Positions 1 through 11,200 are shown, numbered from the stretch's first letter. The stretch: 64,000 bases of DNA from Rhynchopus sp. YZ270_cl-10 (GCA_964035575.1 OZ037892.1:558001-622000); one strand, 5' to 3'. Translations and numbers: made by a program. Notes: generated by a model from the letters alone, not told the origin.

Positions 1-199
1 TTTTTTATTTGTTTTTTTATTTCGACAATTTGCCAACCCTCAAGAACGGTTTTAACGATGGTAAATTCTGCTGCATTATCAGCTATTCCACGAATTCAAG
101 TTGCTCTCTCCTTTTCAGGGATTCATAATCCACATATTGCTTAGAGTCATTGAGTGATTTGTCCATTAACTACTGCAAACCATCTCACCACACCTACAG

Positions 200-349
200 A
201 TCTTTGACAACGCACTTATCTCTGCCAACCTTCTGGAGGACCCGCGTTCGATCCTGAACCGTGTGACCACTCTGATGACCGAGGCGCTCTCGGGAACCCA
301 GGAGCCCCTGTCCCTCGTTGAGGACAAGGAGGAGGAGAAGAAGGAGTAG
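200..349 (+). CDS. TRAP1-like mitochondrial Hsp90, last exon only
   Basis: The 49 codons from 200 to the TAG at 347-349 match the C-terminal end of the TRAP1/Hsp75 branch of Hsp90, the mitochondrial ATP-dependent chaperone: a dimer-interface helix (FDNALISANLLEDPRS) followed by a short helix and an acidic Glu/Lys tail. Cytosolic Hsp90s end in MEEVD and ER forms in a KDEL-like signal. Neither is present, which favours the mitochondrial type. The exon is preceded by a pyrimidine-containing stretch and a CAG acceptor at 197-199, so the rest of the gene lies upstream, outside the window, across an intron of at least 199 bases. The reading frame starts in phase 0. Identity rests on a short but characteristic segment. 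Confidence 0.72.
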   Translation: MFDNALISANLLEDPRSILNRVTTLMTEALSGTQEPLSLVEDKEEEKKE

Positions 350-370
350 ACAAATCTATTTTTGGTGACT

Positions 371-412
371 AAGGTGACGAAGCACGTCTTGGGCTTCGGT
401 TCATCTTATCAG
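371..412 (+). repeat. M2 hairpin module in the TRAP1 3' flank
   Basis: This is a divergent copy of the M2 module. The stem is CGAAGC (378-383) with GCTTCG (393-398), a nine-base loop, then TTCATCTTATCA. It lies 22 bases after the stop codon, so it would fall in the 3' UTR. Compared with the common stem CTAAGC/GCTTAG, both bases of one pair have changed (T:A to G:C), keeping the stem. Confidence 0.5.
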
Positions 413-1351
413 CTGTTCTTTTCGTTTGAAGGGACCATTTTTTTTTTTCTAACCGATTGCATCCATTAGCAAAAGTGTTTCCCACCACCCTTTAGTAGCT
501 TGAGTTCTGTGAGAGAAATGAATACAATATATGTAGGGCACATCCTTGTCTACACACGTCTCCAAAATAATAATAAAAGACTGAAGTTCTTCGGTTTCAG
601 TTAAAACAAAACAAAGCAAATAAAATATCTCAAGAAAAAAGGCTTAAAATTTAAGAGATCTTGTTTCCGTTGTTGCTGATGCAAAATGGATTCAATGAAG
701 AGGAGTTTTTTTTTTTTGGAGGATTTTTTTTTGGATTTGGGAAGGGGAGGAGAGACTGTCAACTTTTCGGGCCTTCGGTACCGAGTTTTGATATTTTTTT
801 TTAGCGTTTTCTGTTCTCTTCTTTTTATGTGTTGCGCGCGCGAGGGGGCACATTCATCTTTCAAGTTTTCTTTTCTTTTATTTCAAGTACAAGATGATCA
901 ATGAGTTTGGTTGCATGTGTATTCCCAACAGAGGAGTATGAGCTGTATTATGGTATCAACTTCATTTTTATTTTTGTTTTGTTGTGTGAACTGCGGCTCT
1001 CCACTGGAAATCATATTTATACTTGCCAGGAAACATGCAAAAAAACATAAGAAAAAAACGAATCAATTTGTTGGTTTCAGAACAGATAAGAAAAACAAAA
1101 ACGATCCAGTTAAAATATAACCACCCACCCTCCCACCCTTTTCCCCCATTTTATATCATCTTAGTCCAACCCTCCCCCCACATGAGTGCTATTCTTGACT
1201 ATTTTTTTGCAAATAATAGTAAGAAACGTAATAGATGGTTTGATTTATTCTGTCTGACCTACTACTCGCAACACCCCCCGCTCTCTTACCAGGACATTTA
1301 CAACCACATCATGTAGTACAACAAACCCCGTTGTCCGCGGGAAAAAAAAAA
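413..1351 (+). other. Spacer with trans-splice-like acceptor and start-stop uORF
   Basis: No gene is seen here. The spacer has T and A homopolymers, a copy of a GGGGCACATTCATCTTTCAAG module near 845-870, and a pyrimidine-rich run ending in the AG at 1291-1292, which is a good candidate spliced-leader acceptor for the channel gene. Downstream of that AG and before the main start there is a minimal ATG-TAG uORF at 1311-1316. Confidence 0.4.
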
Positions 1352-4096
1352 ATGAAACCGTCATTGGATGTGGAGCTGTCGCCGCCGTCTTCGTTGTCGC
1401 CACTTCAGAGCCCGTTGTTGAGGGGGAGTCCGGTGTTTACGGACTTTTTTGAGACCGATTCTGTTCTTGCAGCACGTGCAACATTGCCTTCTCCAGCGCC
1501 ATCGTCGCCTTCTTCCCCCCTAGCATCCCCAGCACCCCCATCACCCGCCCCACACGATGCCACGCAACGCACCTCAAGCGTCACAATCCACGACCTCCTG
1601 GAATACCTCATCACCGACGTCGACAAACGCCAGCACTACCGCCACCTGCCGTTCTACTTCCTCTTTCTGCTGGGCCTGCTGCTCTTTGCGGGGCTTGGGG
1701 AAGGGGCGTTGCAGAACAACATCTTTGCAGATGCGAATCTGCTGAACCGGGTACTGACGGAGCAGATCGCACCACGTGGGGTAGACTCCGAGGATAAGGT
1801 GTGGGAGTGGGTGAAGTCTGCGGCGGGTGTGCTTTGGGATGCGCGAGCGGCAGGGCAGGTGGGGAGTGTTTGCAATGCTGCTGCGGATGGTGGTGACAAC
1901 GCTGTCATTGGCGGCTTTGTGCTACGGCAGTGGCGTGTCGACCCCCACCTCTGCCACCTCTACTCCTCCGCTGTCCGCGTTCTCCCCCTAACAACCCGCA
2001 GAGGTCTCCCCTGCTCCTGCTCACCCCCCTACTCTGAAGACGACCACTCCCGCGCCACCTACGGCACCAACACCACCTTCTTCTCAGACGAAGCCGTCGC
2101 AGCAGCGCAAACCAAATACGCACTCTTCCTCCAACAGCACGGCCACCACCCACTCGGAGTTGCGACCAAGCGGCAGACATATCGGGACACAGGGAGGCAG
2201 TACTCTGCAGTCTTCTTTGAAGGCTTCTTTGAAGACCTAGGGGCATCTGCAGCGGAGGCAGTGGAAGGGCTGCGTGTGGGTGGGTGGATCGACTCGGCGA
2301 CGAGGGTGGTGTCCTTGGAGAGCACGCTGTACAATGCTGACACACAGCTGTACACACGGTCGTCCTGCTATATTGAGTTCTTCCAGACCGGAGCGATGGA
2401 AAGCGGCTGTGTGAACACGGTCTTCAGCATACGAGAGCTAGATGGCGACTACAATCGCTTCCTTCTTGTCCTGGATGTGTTCCTGACGGTGTCGCTCGTT
2501 GCCATGGCAGTGTCCTTTGTGAAGGGTATGCTGCGTGCCCACCAGCTCCGCCCTGCAGCAAACCCTCTAGGCTTCTGGATGGTGTTCAACGTTGTCCACA
2601 TGGCCAACCTGACGTGGCTTCTCTACGCACGCTATGTCCTCTGGGCGAAGGTCGCTGCCCTGCTCCGTGTCAGCTACACAGAGGACGACGCAGAAGCGGG
2701 TCTCCACTTCTTTCATGTCATAAGCGACTATTCGATCTGGTCCAGAGAATCCTCAAACGCGCTGGCGATCTGCTTGATAGTGTCGTTTCTGCGCGTTTTC
2801 AAGTATTTTCAGCACTTCGGCGTGCTCAATGTGCTGTCTGAGACGATAAAGTATAGTGCACACCATATTGTGCGTTTGGCGGGTATCTTCTCCTTTGTTT
2901 TGGCGGGGTATGCGTTGTGCGGGACACTGCTGTTTTCACCGTCGATCGCGGACATGGAGACGGTGTCTGCCACGACGTCATGGCTGCTGCGTATTCTCTT
3001 CATACAGTACGAATTTGACTGGGCACCGCTCATTGAGGCACACCCGATCTGGACCACAGTCTTTCTTGGTTCCTACTTTGCTGTCTGCTACTTCTTGCTT
3101 CTCAACATGTTCCTTGCGGTTGTCGTTAACGCATTTGACCATGTCCGCAAAAACCATGAACTAGAAAGTCTCCAACGCGAGGCCCGAGCGAACGTCCACC
3201 TCGATGAAAAGCTGCTCCGTCTCAAGCATGAGTACACATCCCCACAGAAGCACCGCCACCACGACCACGTTCCCATGCAAAGCCGTTTCCACAAAATCAT
3301 GTATAGCATTCTCCGCAAAAAGCTGTGCAGGCTCGTTTCTAAAAACGTACGAAGGGTGTCCACCAGAGTTGCCGAAATATTGAAGAAGATGGCGGGTACG
3401 GACCGCTCGAGCAACTACCTCCGCATCGCAACGATCACGCTGATCAAGCAGTACTGTGTACAGGAGAGCGGCGTGCCGTTGCATGTCTTGGAGGAGCAGC
3501 CTCTGTACTACAAACGGGTTACTGTCTCCTTGGAGCGTTTGCGCAGCATCTCTGCAGGACATCTGGACGACAAAGACCTTCGCAAGATCTTCGAAGGTGT
3601 GCAGACGTCTGGAGAGAACGAGCTTGCACCATTGGTTCTGACTAGCATATGCGAGCGGCTCTCTGCCTTGGAGGAGTCTGGACGAGCGAAGGAGGCTGAG
3701 GCAATGGAGCAGAAGAAAATGAGGGAGCAGATGGAGCTGTTGCAAAGGCGTCTTCGGCTGTGGCGACCAAGGGATTTGGATGATGATGATGGTAAAGAGG
3801 GGGGTAAAGAAGCGCTCACCAGGGAGCGTGCTCTCGCAGAACAGCGTAACACCAGACAGCTTCAGAACGACAACGAACGCCGCCGCCTGCAGCAGCAAGT
3901 GGCGGACCTCACAGGGCAGGTCTCGCAAATGCAGCAGTCCCTTTTCCAGTGCTGGGAGGCCGACCACCCCACGTCACCTCTCGTCGCCCGCGCAGAAAAG
4001 GGTGGGCCCACCGCCGCCACCCCGCCCAGCAAAGCAACGTCGCTCCTGCTCTCCCCCACCCCATCTAGCTCTGTGTCTCAAAGGGTGGGTTTATGA
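1352..4096 (+). CDS. Polycystin-2-like (PKD/TRP family) cation channel
   Basis: A 914-residue single-exon protein with polycystin-type channel architecture. A Ser/Pro-rich cytosolic N-terminus is followed by TM1 near residue 100, a large Cys-containing luminal or extracellular loop (about 120-365), TM2 near 370, TM3 near 408, TM4 near 467 (SFLRVFKYF at its end), TM5 near 506, a pore helix and filter around 541-557 (RILFIQYEFDW) and TM6 near 568 (LLLNMFLAVVVNAFD). The RVFKYF and LLNMFLA blocks are typical of PKD_channel proteins, which conduct Ca2+ and monovalent cations in cilia, ER or vacuoles. The C-terminal tail has two coiled-coil stretches (about 770-800 and 830-865). The first ATG in the frame after the AG at 1291 was chosen; upstream codons are UTR-like. 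A mucolipin-type assignment is less likely. Confidence 0.85.
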   Translation: MKPSLDVELSPPSSLSPLQSPLLRGSPVFTDFFETDSVLAARATLPSPAPSSPSSPLASPAPPSPAPHDATQRTSSVTIHDLLEYLITDVDKRQHYRHLPFYFLFLLGLLLFAGLGEGALQNNIFADANLLNRVLTEQIAPRGVDSEDKVWEWVKSAAGVLWDARAAGQVGSVCNAAADGGDNAVIGGFVLRQWRVDPHLCHLYSSAVRVLPLTTRRGLPCSCSPPYSEDDHSRATYGTNTTFFSDEAVAAAQTKYALFLQQHGHHPLGVATKRQTYRDTGRQYSAVFFEGFFEDLGASAAEAVEGLRVGGWIDSATRVVSLESTLYNADTQLYTRSSCYIEFFQTGAMESGCVNTVFSIRELDGDYNRFLLVLDVFLTVSLVAMAVSFVKGMLRAHQLRPAANPLGFWMVFNVVHMANLTWLLYARYVLWAKVAALLRVSYTEDDAEAGLHFFHVISDYSIWSRESSNALAICLIVSFLRVFKYFQHFGVLNVLSETIKYSAHHIVRLAGIFSFVLAGYALCGTLLFSPSIADMETVSATTSWLLRILFIQYEFDWAPLIEAHPIWTTVFLGSYFAVCYFLLLNMFLAVVVNAFDHVRKNHELESLQREARANVHLDEKLLRLKHEYTSPQKHRHHDHVPMQSRFHKIMYSILRKKLCRLVSKNVRRVSTRVAEILKKMAGTDRSSNYLRIATITLIKQYCVQESGVPLHVLEEQPLYYKRVTVSLERLRSISAGHLDDKDLRKIFEGVQTSGENELAPLVLTSICERLSALEESGRAKEAEAMEQKKMREQMELLQRRLRLWRPRDLDDDDGKEGGKEALTRERALAEQRNTRQLQNDNERRRLQQQVADLTGQVSQMQQSLFQCWEADHPTSPLVARAEKGGPTAATPPSKATSLLLSPTPSSSVSQRVGL

Positions 4097-4241
4097 GGGG
4101 GGGTGTTTTTATAGGGTTTTCTCAATGTATCAAATGAATAATTGTGTCATTTTTTTCCCCCCCTCCATTTTTTTTTAAACCACCCACTTATGCATACATA
4201 CAGAGGGTTCTTTTAACGGAATCAATTTTTTTTTTGTGAAA

Positions 4242-6176
4242 ATGTATCTCATGGGTGCTAATTCTTGCATGCTTTGTGTTGTGGTGTTGCTGCTGTCCGC
4301 AGGGGTTCTTGGGGAGGACGCTGTCATTGTCGGCACAGCTAACAACCTCATCCCAGAGACTGCAGAAGGTCTCTCCCTGGTGCTCTTCCACTTGCCTACA
4401 TCGGATGCAAGCAATGCCTTCCTTCTGGAGTGGAACCGTGCAGCGCAGATGATCAAAGGGAAGGCAAAGATGATTCAGGTATGTACCCTCACAACTACCA
4501 TGGGTTTTATTAATGGGAAGAGTGAGAGAAGTTTTTGGAAGTCGGGTTTGAATGGCATTTTCTTGGAATAATGTAGTTGTCAGTGTACGCTAAGACTTTT
4601 GGCGTATTGTCAAATGTTTTCATAAAAGAGACAGATTGTTGTTTTTCTCATTGATTATTGACTAGCATCCTTCGTTCTTTCATTGTTCACATAAAACAGA
4701 TTGACGCCTCCACAGAACGGGATCTAGTAGATCTGCATGGGCCTGGTGAGTTTCCCACAGTGCGTATCTTCCGTGACGGTGAGTCAAGCGACTACGACTC
4801 GTGGATGGATGCTGAGTCGCTGTCAGCGTGGGTGGACGCCTGTCTAGTGCCGGTGTTGCCCACTATTAGCACGAAGGAGGAGCTTGAGGCCTACAAGGCA
4901 GCACATCGCACGCTTGCGGTCACCTTTGTGAAGGCCGACAACGCAAGCAACCCGAGCACTGCAGTGTACAGGGACCTTGTGGAGCAGGGGCGTGGCTTTT
5001 CTGCTTTTGTTCAAACGCTTTCGCCGGAGCTGGCCGAGCAGGAAGGTGTGCGCCAGGACTCGCTTGTGGTGTACAAACACTACGGTGCACCGAAGGACGT
5101 GCTCTACCCGTTCGACGTGACGCGTGCATTTGAGTTTGTTCAAAACTCAAGCTTCCCAGACATCCACGAGCTCTCGCAGAGCACGATCCACCTCTTCCGC
5201 AGAAGAGACCTCCCCGTCGTGTGGCTCTTCGTGGACCTGGGTGACGAGGCAAAGACGACGGCCGCCATCAACGCAGTGAAGAACGTTGCTGCAGAGTACC
5301 GTGGCGTGCTTTCCTTTGGGTGGTGCTCTGCACGTGGCACGGAGCACATGGCGCAGGAGTTGGGGCTGTCAGGAGTGTTGTTTCCGAGCCTTGCGATCGA
5401 GGCTGCACATGGGCCGTTTGGGCTAGTTGAAACCTTCGGTGTGACGGAGGCAAGCGTGGGCAACCTTGTGCGTCGTTGGGACAACGGGATAATTGGGGCA
5501 GCGATCCGGTCCGACCCGCAGCCGGGCGTGCCAGTGGTGAACGGTGTGCACGTGATGGTGGGCAGCACGGCTGAGGAAATTGCGTTTGATCCCGCACACA
5601 ACGTCTTCGCGCTCTTCACGTCCCCCTCCTGCACAGACTGTGAAGCATACACACGCGAGCTCGAGGCGGCAGCAGCAAGCACCGACGCAACCCGCTTCGC
5701 TACCTTCAGCGTCGCAGGCAACGACGTTCTGGAGGACTTCCTCGTCGACGACGTCCCTTCCCTGCGTCTCGTGAAGAGCGTCACCAATGAGGTATTCTTC
5801 AATATTTGATTTCTTTGCAAAAAAAAAGCAAAAAATAACCTAGAACTGGTTATGATGGGAAAACCCTATCTTGCTTATCTTATCGTCAGTTTCTGCTGTT
5901 TTTTTCTGTTTTATCTTTTTCAACCGGATGCATAGTTCACCACATATTATAGCGCTCTGTTTAATACCTTTTCTTTTCCACTCCGAGGCTGTTATGTGAA
6001 TGACTTCAGGGAAAGTGGAGGGTGTAGGTGGACCACTACAATATACCACCAATTCATCACAGGTGTTGGTGTACAAAGGGGACGTGACGAAGAAGGCGAT
6101 TCTCAAATGGGTAGACGACAACACCGGCACTGCGGACCCGAAGGTGGCAGCAGAGTCGCACAGCACAGAGCTGTAG
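4242..6176 (+). CDS. Protein disulfide isomerase, three exons
   Basis: Exons 4242-4478, 4700-5791 and 6063-6176 join in phase 0 to give 480 residues, the usual PDI length. Introns are GTATGT...ACAG (221 bp) and GTATTC...CACAG (271 bp). A signal peptide (about residues 1-26, hydrophobic to VLG) leads into four thioredoxin-fold domains, and the protein ends in STEL, a KDEL-like ER retrieval signal reached only by using exon 3. The first thioredoxin-like domain lacks the CxxC pair (FHLPTSDAS at the expected place). The last has CTDC at 390-393 instead of CGHC. PDIs catalyse disulfide formation and isomerisation in the ER lumen. This one probably has a single, unusually tuned redox site plus substrate-binding domains. 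A pyrimidine tract and CAG near 4200 could be the trans-splice acceptor. Confidence 0.85.
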
Positions 6177-6753
6177 GGGAATGGCTTTCTGTTCGCTGTC
6201 TTGGCTCGGCAGGGAAGGCTATCTGCTGTCAAGGGAGTGAGGGGGAAGTGAGTGGGGAGGGAGGGGGGGATAGTGACAATAGGGTACCTTTACCCAAGTG
6301 CTTTATGTTTTGATTCTGTATATACATCTCATACGACGCTGTTGATCTCAAAGGTTTTTTTGAATTTCTTCTCAAAAAAAAAAAGTAAATAAATGCTGCA
6401 GTGTTTCGCTCTCACGACACGGGCGAAAAAGAAATGGCGCATCTATTTTTTTTTTCAATATTTTGGACAAACAGAAGAAAAAACCACCACCCTCTTTTTT
6501 GTTGTTATGTCCAGCTGACATTCCACCCCCTCACCTTTCCTCCCCCCCAACCACTCATTTCCCCCCCCCACAGGGAGAGCCCTTTTCTTCCCCAACCCTA
6601 TCCACTTTTATTTTTTGTATTTTTCCACCCTTTATCCATTCTACTCCACCCCCCTTTTCCTTCTCGTACCCCCCCAACACACACAACCACTTTCCCTTTA
6701 CGAGAACTTATCTTTATTTTCTTTCCCCCCCTTTTTTTTTGTTTCTTTTCGCA

Positions 6754-8034
6754 ATGAGACAATTGTATCTTCGTCTCCCGTCTGACACGGTGTATGTGGA
6801 GTGCGAGGAGACGTGGACAGTGGGGGATCTTTTTCGGGTTGCAGCAGAGCATTGTGGTGCGGGGATAGGAGATGAGGATGTGACGCTGTTTAGCGAGACG
6901 CATGAGGAGGAAGGACTGAATGGAGAGGAGGATGAGCTGTTTGAAGATAGGGAGGCCTTTCTGTGTGATTTGCCCCTCGCTCCGGAGGCAACCCTGCACG
7001 TCGCAATGAGCAACCGTGCTATGGCACGCAACCGTCTTGCCTCTCTCCGTGTCCCCCTCACCGAATCTGCTGTAATGAATGCAATCATTCGCGACATTCC
7101 AGAAACACTCCGTCTCCTTTACGCCGCAGACGTCAATATCAACTCCATTCACGTTGAACTCGCGGTCCGTCTTGGATCAGAAAAAAGCTTGGTCTACCTT
7201 CTTGGTGAAGGAAGCATCGATCTATCCCAAGCTCCTGCAGGGGTGACACCGTTAATCAGTCTGATCAGAGGAGATCTGCCGTCCAGCAAAAAGATTTTAT
7301 ATCTTAAAATGATGAGCATCAATGAGACCAAGGATGAAGGGTATTTACGCGATGCGTTAAGCTGGGCGGTATCGTGCGGGGAAATGCAGATTGCGGAGTA
7401 TCTTGTTGCAAACGGCCTTCACGTTCATGGAGTAGATGTGAACAGTAAAACCGCGCTGCACCTTCTTGCCGAAAACGGCGAACCCTCTGAGGGCGTCACC
7501 CGCCTTGTAGGAACCCTAGCGGAGAGGGGGTTGCAGACTACACCTGATGTGGAAGGATTGTATCCTTTGCATTGTTTGGTCAAATTCTATCGCCCTGAGG
7601 TGGTTGCCGCACTGTTACAGTTTTATCCCGAAACAGACTGCCGAACGGAGCTAGATGAAACCCCAGCAATGATTGCAACCCAAGTGGAAAGCCTCGGCTG
7701 TCTCAAGGTATTAGTCCAGCACGGTGCGGACCTTCGTCTGTGCGACGCCTCGGGGTGGTGTATTCTCTTCTATGCGTCGCAGTGCCGCAGTGCCTCCACA
7801 CTCTCCTATCTTCTCGGGGATAATGTCGGGTCCGACCGTGTCCGTTCTATCAATTCCTCAGACAATTCAGGCTGGACCCCTCTCTTCCTTGCAGCGCAGT
7901 CTGGGTCAAGGGAGGTCGTGATGTTCCTCCTCGCTAACGGAGCGGACCCTTCGGTTCGATGCTCCCGTGGTGATCGTGCTTGCGACATTGCGAGACAATG
8001 TGAGCATCTCGAAGTTGCGGCTCTATTAGAGTAG
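6754..8034 (+). CDS. Ankyrin-repeat protein
   Basis: A 426-residue protein. The N-terminal 80 residues (MRQLYLRLPSDTVYVE...) look like a ubiquitin-like or other small beta-grasp domain. From about residue 105 to the end there are ankyrin-type repeats, clearest at TALHLLAENG, YPLHCLVKF, ETPAMIATQ and GWTPLFLAAQSG followed by VVMFLLANGADP. Such repeats bind partner proteins, and no catalytic domain is visible. The start is the first ATG after a long pyrimidine-only leader; a CCCACAG at 6567-6573 is a likely trans-splice site. The upstream in-frame codons are almost all Pro, Ser, Phe and Thr from pyrimidine tracts and were not included. The stop is followed by a degenerate GGGATTGA tandem run. 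Confidence 0.8.
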   Translation: MRQLYLRLPSDTVYVECEETWTVGDLFRVAAEHCGAGIGDEDVTLFSETHEEEGLNGEEDELFEDREAFLCDLPLAPEATLHVAMSNRAMARNRLASLRVPLTESAVMNAIIRDIPETLRLLYAADVNINSIHVELAVRLGSEKSLVYLLGEGSIDLSQAPAGVTPLISLIRGDLPSSKKILYLKMMSINETKDEGYLRDALSWAVSCGEMQIAEYLVANGLHVHGVDVNSKTALHLLAENGEPSEGVTRLVGTLAERGLQTTPDVEGLYPLHCLVKFYRPEVVAALLQFYPETDCRTELDETPAMIATQVESLGCLKVLVQHGADLRLCDASGWCILFYASQCRSASTLSYLLGDNVGSDRVRSINSSDNSGWTPLFLAAQSGSREVVMFLLANGADPSVRCSRGDRACDIARQCEHLEVAALLE

Positions 8035-9260
8035 GATTGAAAGGATTGAAGGGATTGAGGGGATTGAGAGGGATTGAGGGGATGGGGAGGGACTGAGGGG
8101 GGGGGAGGGAGGGATCTGTAAGAAATGGCATTCAATATATTTTCTTGTTGTAGGGCATTCCCCCAACCCATCAAAATAAAAATAAATATAGTGGAGTTCA
8201 TCCTCGGGTGTCTACACTACAACCAAGTTTTCAATCTAAAAAAAAAAAGATATAGTGGAGCACACTCTAGGGTGGCTACACTGATACAACCAAATTTTCA
8301 AAAAGAATAAGTCTTTCGGAGGGGAGAGGAGAAAATGCACAAAGGGAATCAACAAATAAAAGCATTGATAAAGTGAGGAGGGTGTTTTTGTATGTCCCTC
8401 TTCCAGCCTTACTCAAATTAAAGGTAAATTTAAGTGGTAGAAGAAAAAAAAAAACAAAGAAAACTAAATTGTCGCTCTTTTGTTTATATTTTTTAGGCGT
8501 TTGCACTATCAACTTCACTTTTTTTTAATTTTCAGCCAAAAAAACCCCCAAAATAAGCAGCCTAAGCTGCTCAAACCACTTTGATTAAGAACCAGATTTT
8601 TTTTTCCCCTTTCACGCTCATTACCCCTGAGATGTTTGGTTTAAGGTTGACTAGGCACTGCGAGGCTTAGGTTCATCTGACAAACTTTTCTTCGTATTTA
8701 TTTTTTTATTTTTGGACAAGTCATTAGGTTTCCTTTTTACATCTTCTGTTGTAGGCCGCAGGGTACTTGTGCTTTCATCCGGATGGCTGGCATCGTTCGT
8801 ATATGGGTCAGTCGGAGGTGCCTGCATCAACAACTACAGTTTTTGGTGTTTGTCAAAATAGTAAATCACGGCATCAGAAAGCCCTTACTAAGGGAAAACC
8901 GCAAAAACCCTTTAAAAAAAATCAAGGGGTTAACGTAAGAGGTGGGAGGTGGCAATTTGATCTCAAAATTGTCCTCTTAGTTAGGGCTTTGAGGTGCCGT
9001 GGTGAGTGCATGAAAATTTTATATATTTTTTTTTGGAGAAAATCTCAGGGGATTTTTGTCACCCCCTTTTTTTTTTATTGTTTTTTGACTACAGAGAGGG
9101 CTCAGGCTTATCTTACGAATTTTTTCCCCTCTTTTTTTTCCTCTTTTTTTTTTCTCACTTTTTTTCTCAAAGTGACTAAGCACAGAACTTAGGTTCATCT
9201 TACAAACTTTTTCTGGGTCAGTCGGAGGTGTCTGCATCAACTACAGTTTTTTTTTTTTTT
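8035..9260 (+). repeat. Cluster of hairpin modules in a gene-free spacer
   Basis: No host gene is seen. On the + strand there follow in order: a purine tandem of GGGATTGA units (8035-8110), module M5 (TAGTGGAGTTCATCC... at about 8189-8240), module M7 (TAGTGGAGCACACTC... at about 8250-8300), an M3-like tail (8492-8525), M2 (8648-8690), M4 (GTCAGTCGGAGGTGCC, 8806-8840), a second M2 (9173-9212) and a second M4 (9214-9246). Each module is 35-50 nt, has a hairpin-capable core, and is followed by a run of T. The order M2 then M4 occurs twice here and again near 47.2-47.54 kb. Confidence 0.5.
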
Positions 9261-9454
9261 GTCCTATTTCCTCTCTCTGCCCTCATCCAGAATTGTTGAT
9301 AGAAATGAGCGTCGGGGGTGCATGTAGGCTGAGGGCTACGTTCCCTTTATACTTCCATGTGATATGGGGATGCTCCATCTAATTGAAAATATGCATATTC
9401 TGTGAAGGATGTGTGCAGAAAGATGTGTGTGTTTGATAACTAAATAAACCCCCC

Positions 9455-9625
9455 CTCCGGATATTATTTACTAAATTTGGAGTAAATAATAAACGGGAGA
9501 GTAAATAATAAACGGGTTTAATTTATTAAAACTGTTTTTTACGTTAGAAATTAGTAAATAATAAGTGGGAGAGTAAATAATACCCGTGAAGTAAATAATA
9601 AGTGGAGGTAAATAATATCCGTGGG
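9455..9625. repeat. Short tandem repeats of an AGTAAATAATAA unit
   Basis: At least five copies of a roughly 18-base unit (AGTAAATAATAARYGGG) occur with variable spacing, opening with an inverted half-copy (TTATTTACT, then AGTAAATAA). No coding content. From 9626 to 9790 I see only simple T/A-rich sequence and short GT repeats. Confidence 0.5.
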
Positions 9626-9794
9626 GGGGGTTTAGGGGTAATTCTTGCGCAGAATATGGCCCCAATGTGTGTGTGTGTGGCAAAAATATGGTAAAAAATA
9701 TGGGACCAATTTCTTTTTATTTTTATAGTGCGTCTGGGGTGATTTTTGGGTACCTTTCAGCAACACCAGTCATAAAAAAAAAGAAAGTAGAGAT

Positions 9795-10430
9795 TGCACA
9801 ACTGTGGCAACACAACCCGAGGCAACTACACTACAACAATTAAAGTTACAATTTATCAAAAAAAAAAAAAAAAAATACACAAAAATCTTTTTTGTGGTTC
9901 TCATTGCCGAAAAGGTACTCCAAAACCACCCCAGCGTCTGCCGATGTACGGTGAGGCGTTTGCACAGTAATCTTGCTCTTTTTTTTCTTATTATAGATGT
10001 GTTCTCGAGAGAACAAAGGGAGGGGTATTTTTGCTGTTGTCTCAATCTTTGTCACATCACTTCTTTGGAATGAGGTTTTGTCGTTCTGCAGCAGCCTAGC
10101 TCTTAACAGGATGACTTTATGATCTTTTTTTTTTGGATGTTCAATAACCAAGCAGAGAACCAGTGCCCATGCGTCTGCCAATATTTGTAAGACGTTAGCA
10201 CTTTCAACTTCTCTTTTATTTTTAAATTTTGCATTATTTTTTTACATTGTATAGAACCGGTCGCTTTGACATGGTGTATTTCTTTTTGTCGATACTCCAA
10301 ATTTTTCACCCCGTTACAACCGGTCATGTGCCAAGGTACACTGTCACGAGAGGGCTTTGTATTTCAAGTCAACTTTTTTTTAAAGGTGACTAAGCAACGA
10401 GAGGCTTAGGATCATCTTACAAACCTTTTT
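9795..10430 (+). repeat. Modules M6, M3, M3, M1 and M2 in series
   Basis: A further + strand series: M6 (AACTGTGGCAACACAACC... at about 9797-9845), M3 (GCGTCTGCCGATGTACGG then GGCGTTTGCAC at about 9930-9980), a second M3 (GCGTCTGCCAATATTTG then GCACTTTCAACTTCTC at about 10165-10220), M1 (GGTACACTGTCACGAGAGG, 10333-10373) and directly after it M2 (10384-10425; stem CTAAGC/GCTTAG). M1 and M2 are separated only by a T-run and M2 ends in about 20 T. No open frame of note. Confidence 0.45.
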
Positions 10431-11152
10431 TTTTTTTTTTTTTTCCTTTGTTTTTTGAATCCAACGCAACACAGAAAAATCCTCACCTTGGGGGGAAGGG
10501 TCAGGTTCGATTTTTTTTTAAAAATAAATATTTTGGGCAGAAGCTCCTGGTAATTTTTCACGATATCAGAAAATGGACGATTTGTAACGAAGGGGTGATT
10601 GCACAAACAATACAATTTCCCCAAAATTCTTTTTTCTTCTTTTCTCTCTTTGAACACCAGTTCATCTGGTTTTATGCGAAACGCGTATTGTTTACATCAA
10701 ACGGCGTATTTATATCCTTTTTCTCCGAACCCTATTTCCCATTCCCCGTCAGAACCCCCCATGGATTAACAGCGTGACTAATCTCGTTAGACAGTCTCAC
10801 TTCGCCAATGGGACGAGTGTTTTCGGGGTTTTCAGCAGTTTCAAGTTTGTCTTTTCTTTTCTTTTCTTTTCCCCTCCCTTTTTTTTTTGGTGGGCAGGGC
10901 TTTTTCTAGATACCCCAATTTTTTCGCTGAAGAACCAAAATACTAGAAAATCCCTGCCCACTTCGTCGGTGGAAGTGCATCATAGTCTTGTCTGTCACTA
11001 ATACAAAAATAAAAAAGTATCTGTGACTTCGTGTGTGTGTGTGTTTGAAAGCAATTTTTTGGGTAGTTTTTCGGAATATACCCAAAAATTTGTGTCTATG
11101 TTTGATGATTAGCGGTTAGGTAATGTCCCAACCTTTTTGTCTTTTTTATGTA

Positions 11153-11200
11153 CCAAAGGTACACTGTCACGAGAGGGCTTTTGTATTTCAAGTAAAACTT
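11153..11200 (+). repeat. M1 module
   Basis: A copy of M1 (AAAGGTACACTGTCACGAGA, then a TTTGTATTTCAAG 3' arm). The AAGGTACA and TGTATTT segments can pair around a loop containing CACGAGAGGG. From 11200 to 11925 there is no recognisable gene, only weak coding-like frames and T-rich tracts. Confidence 0.45.
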
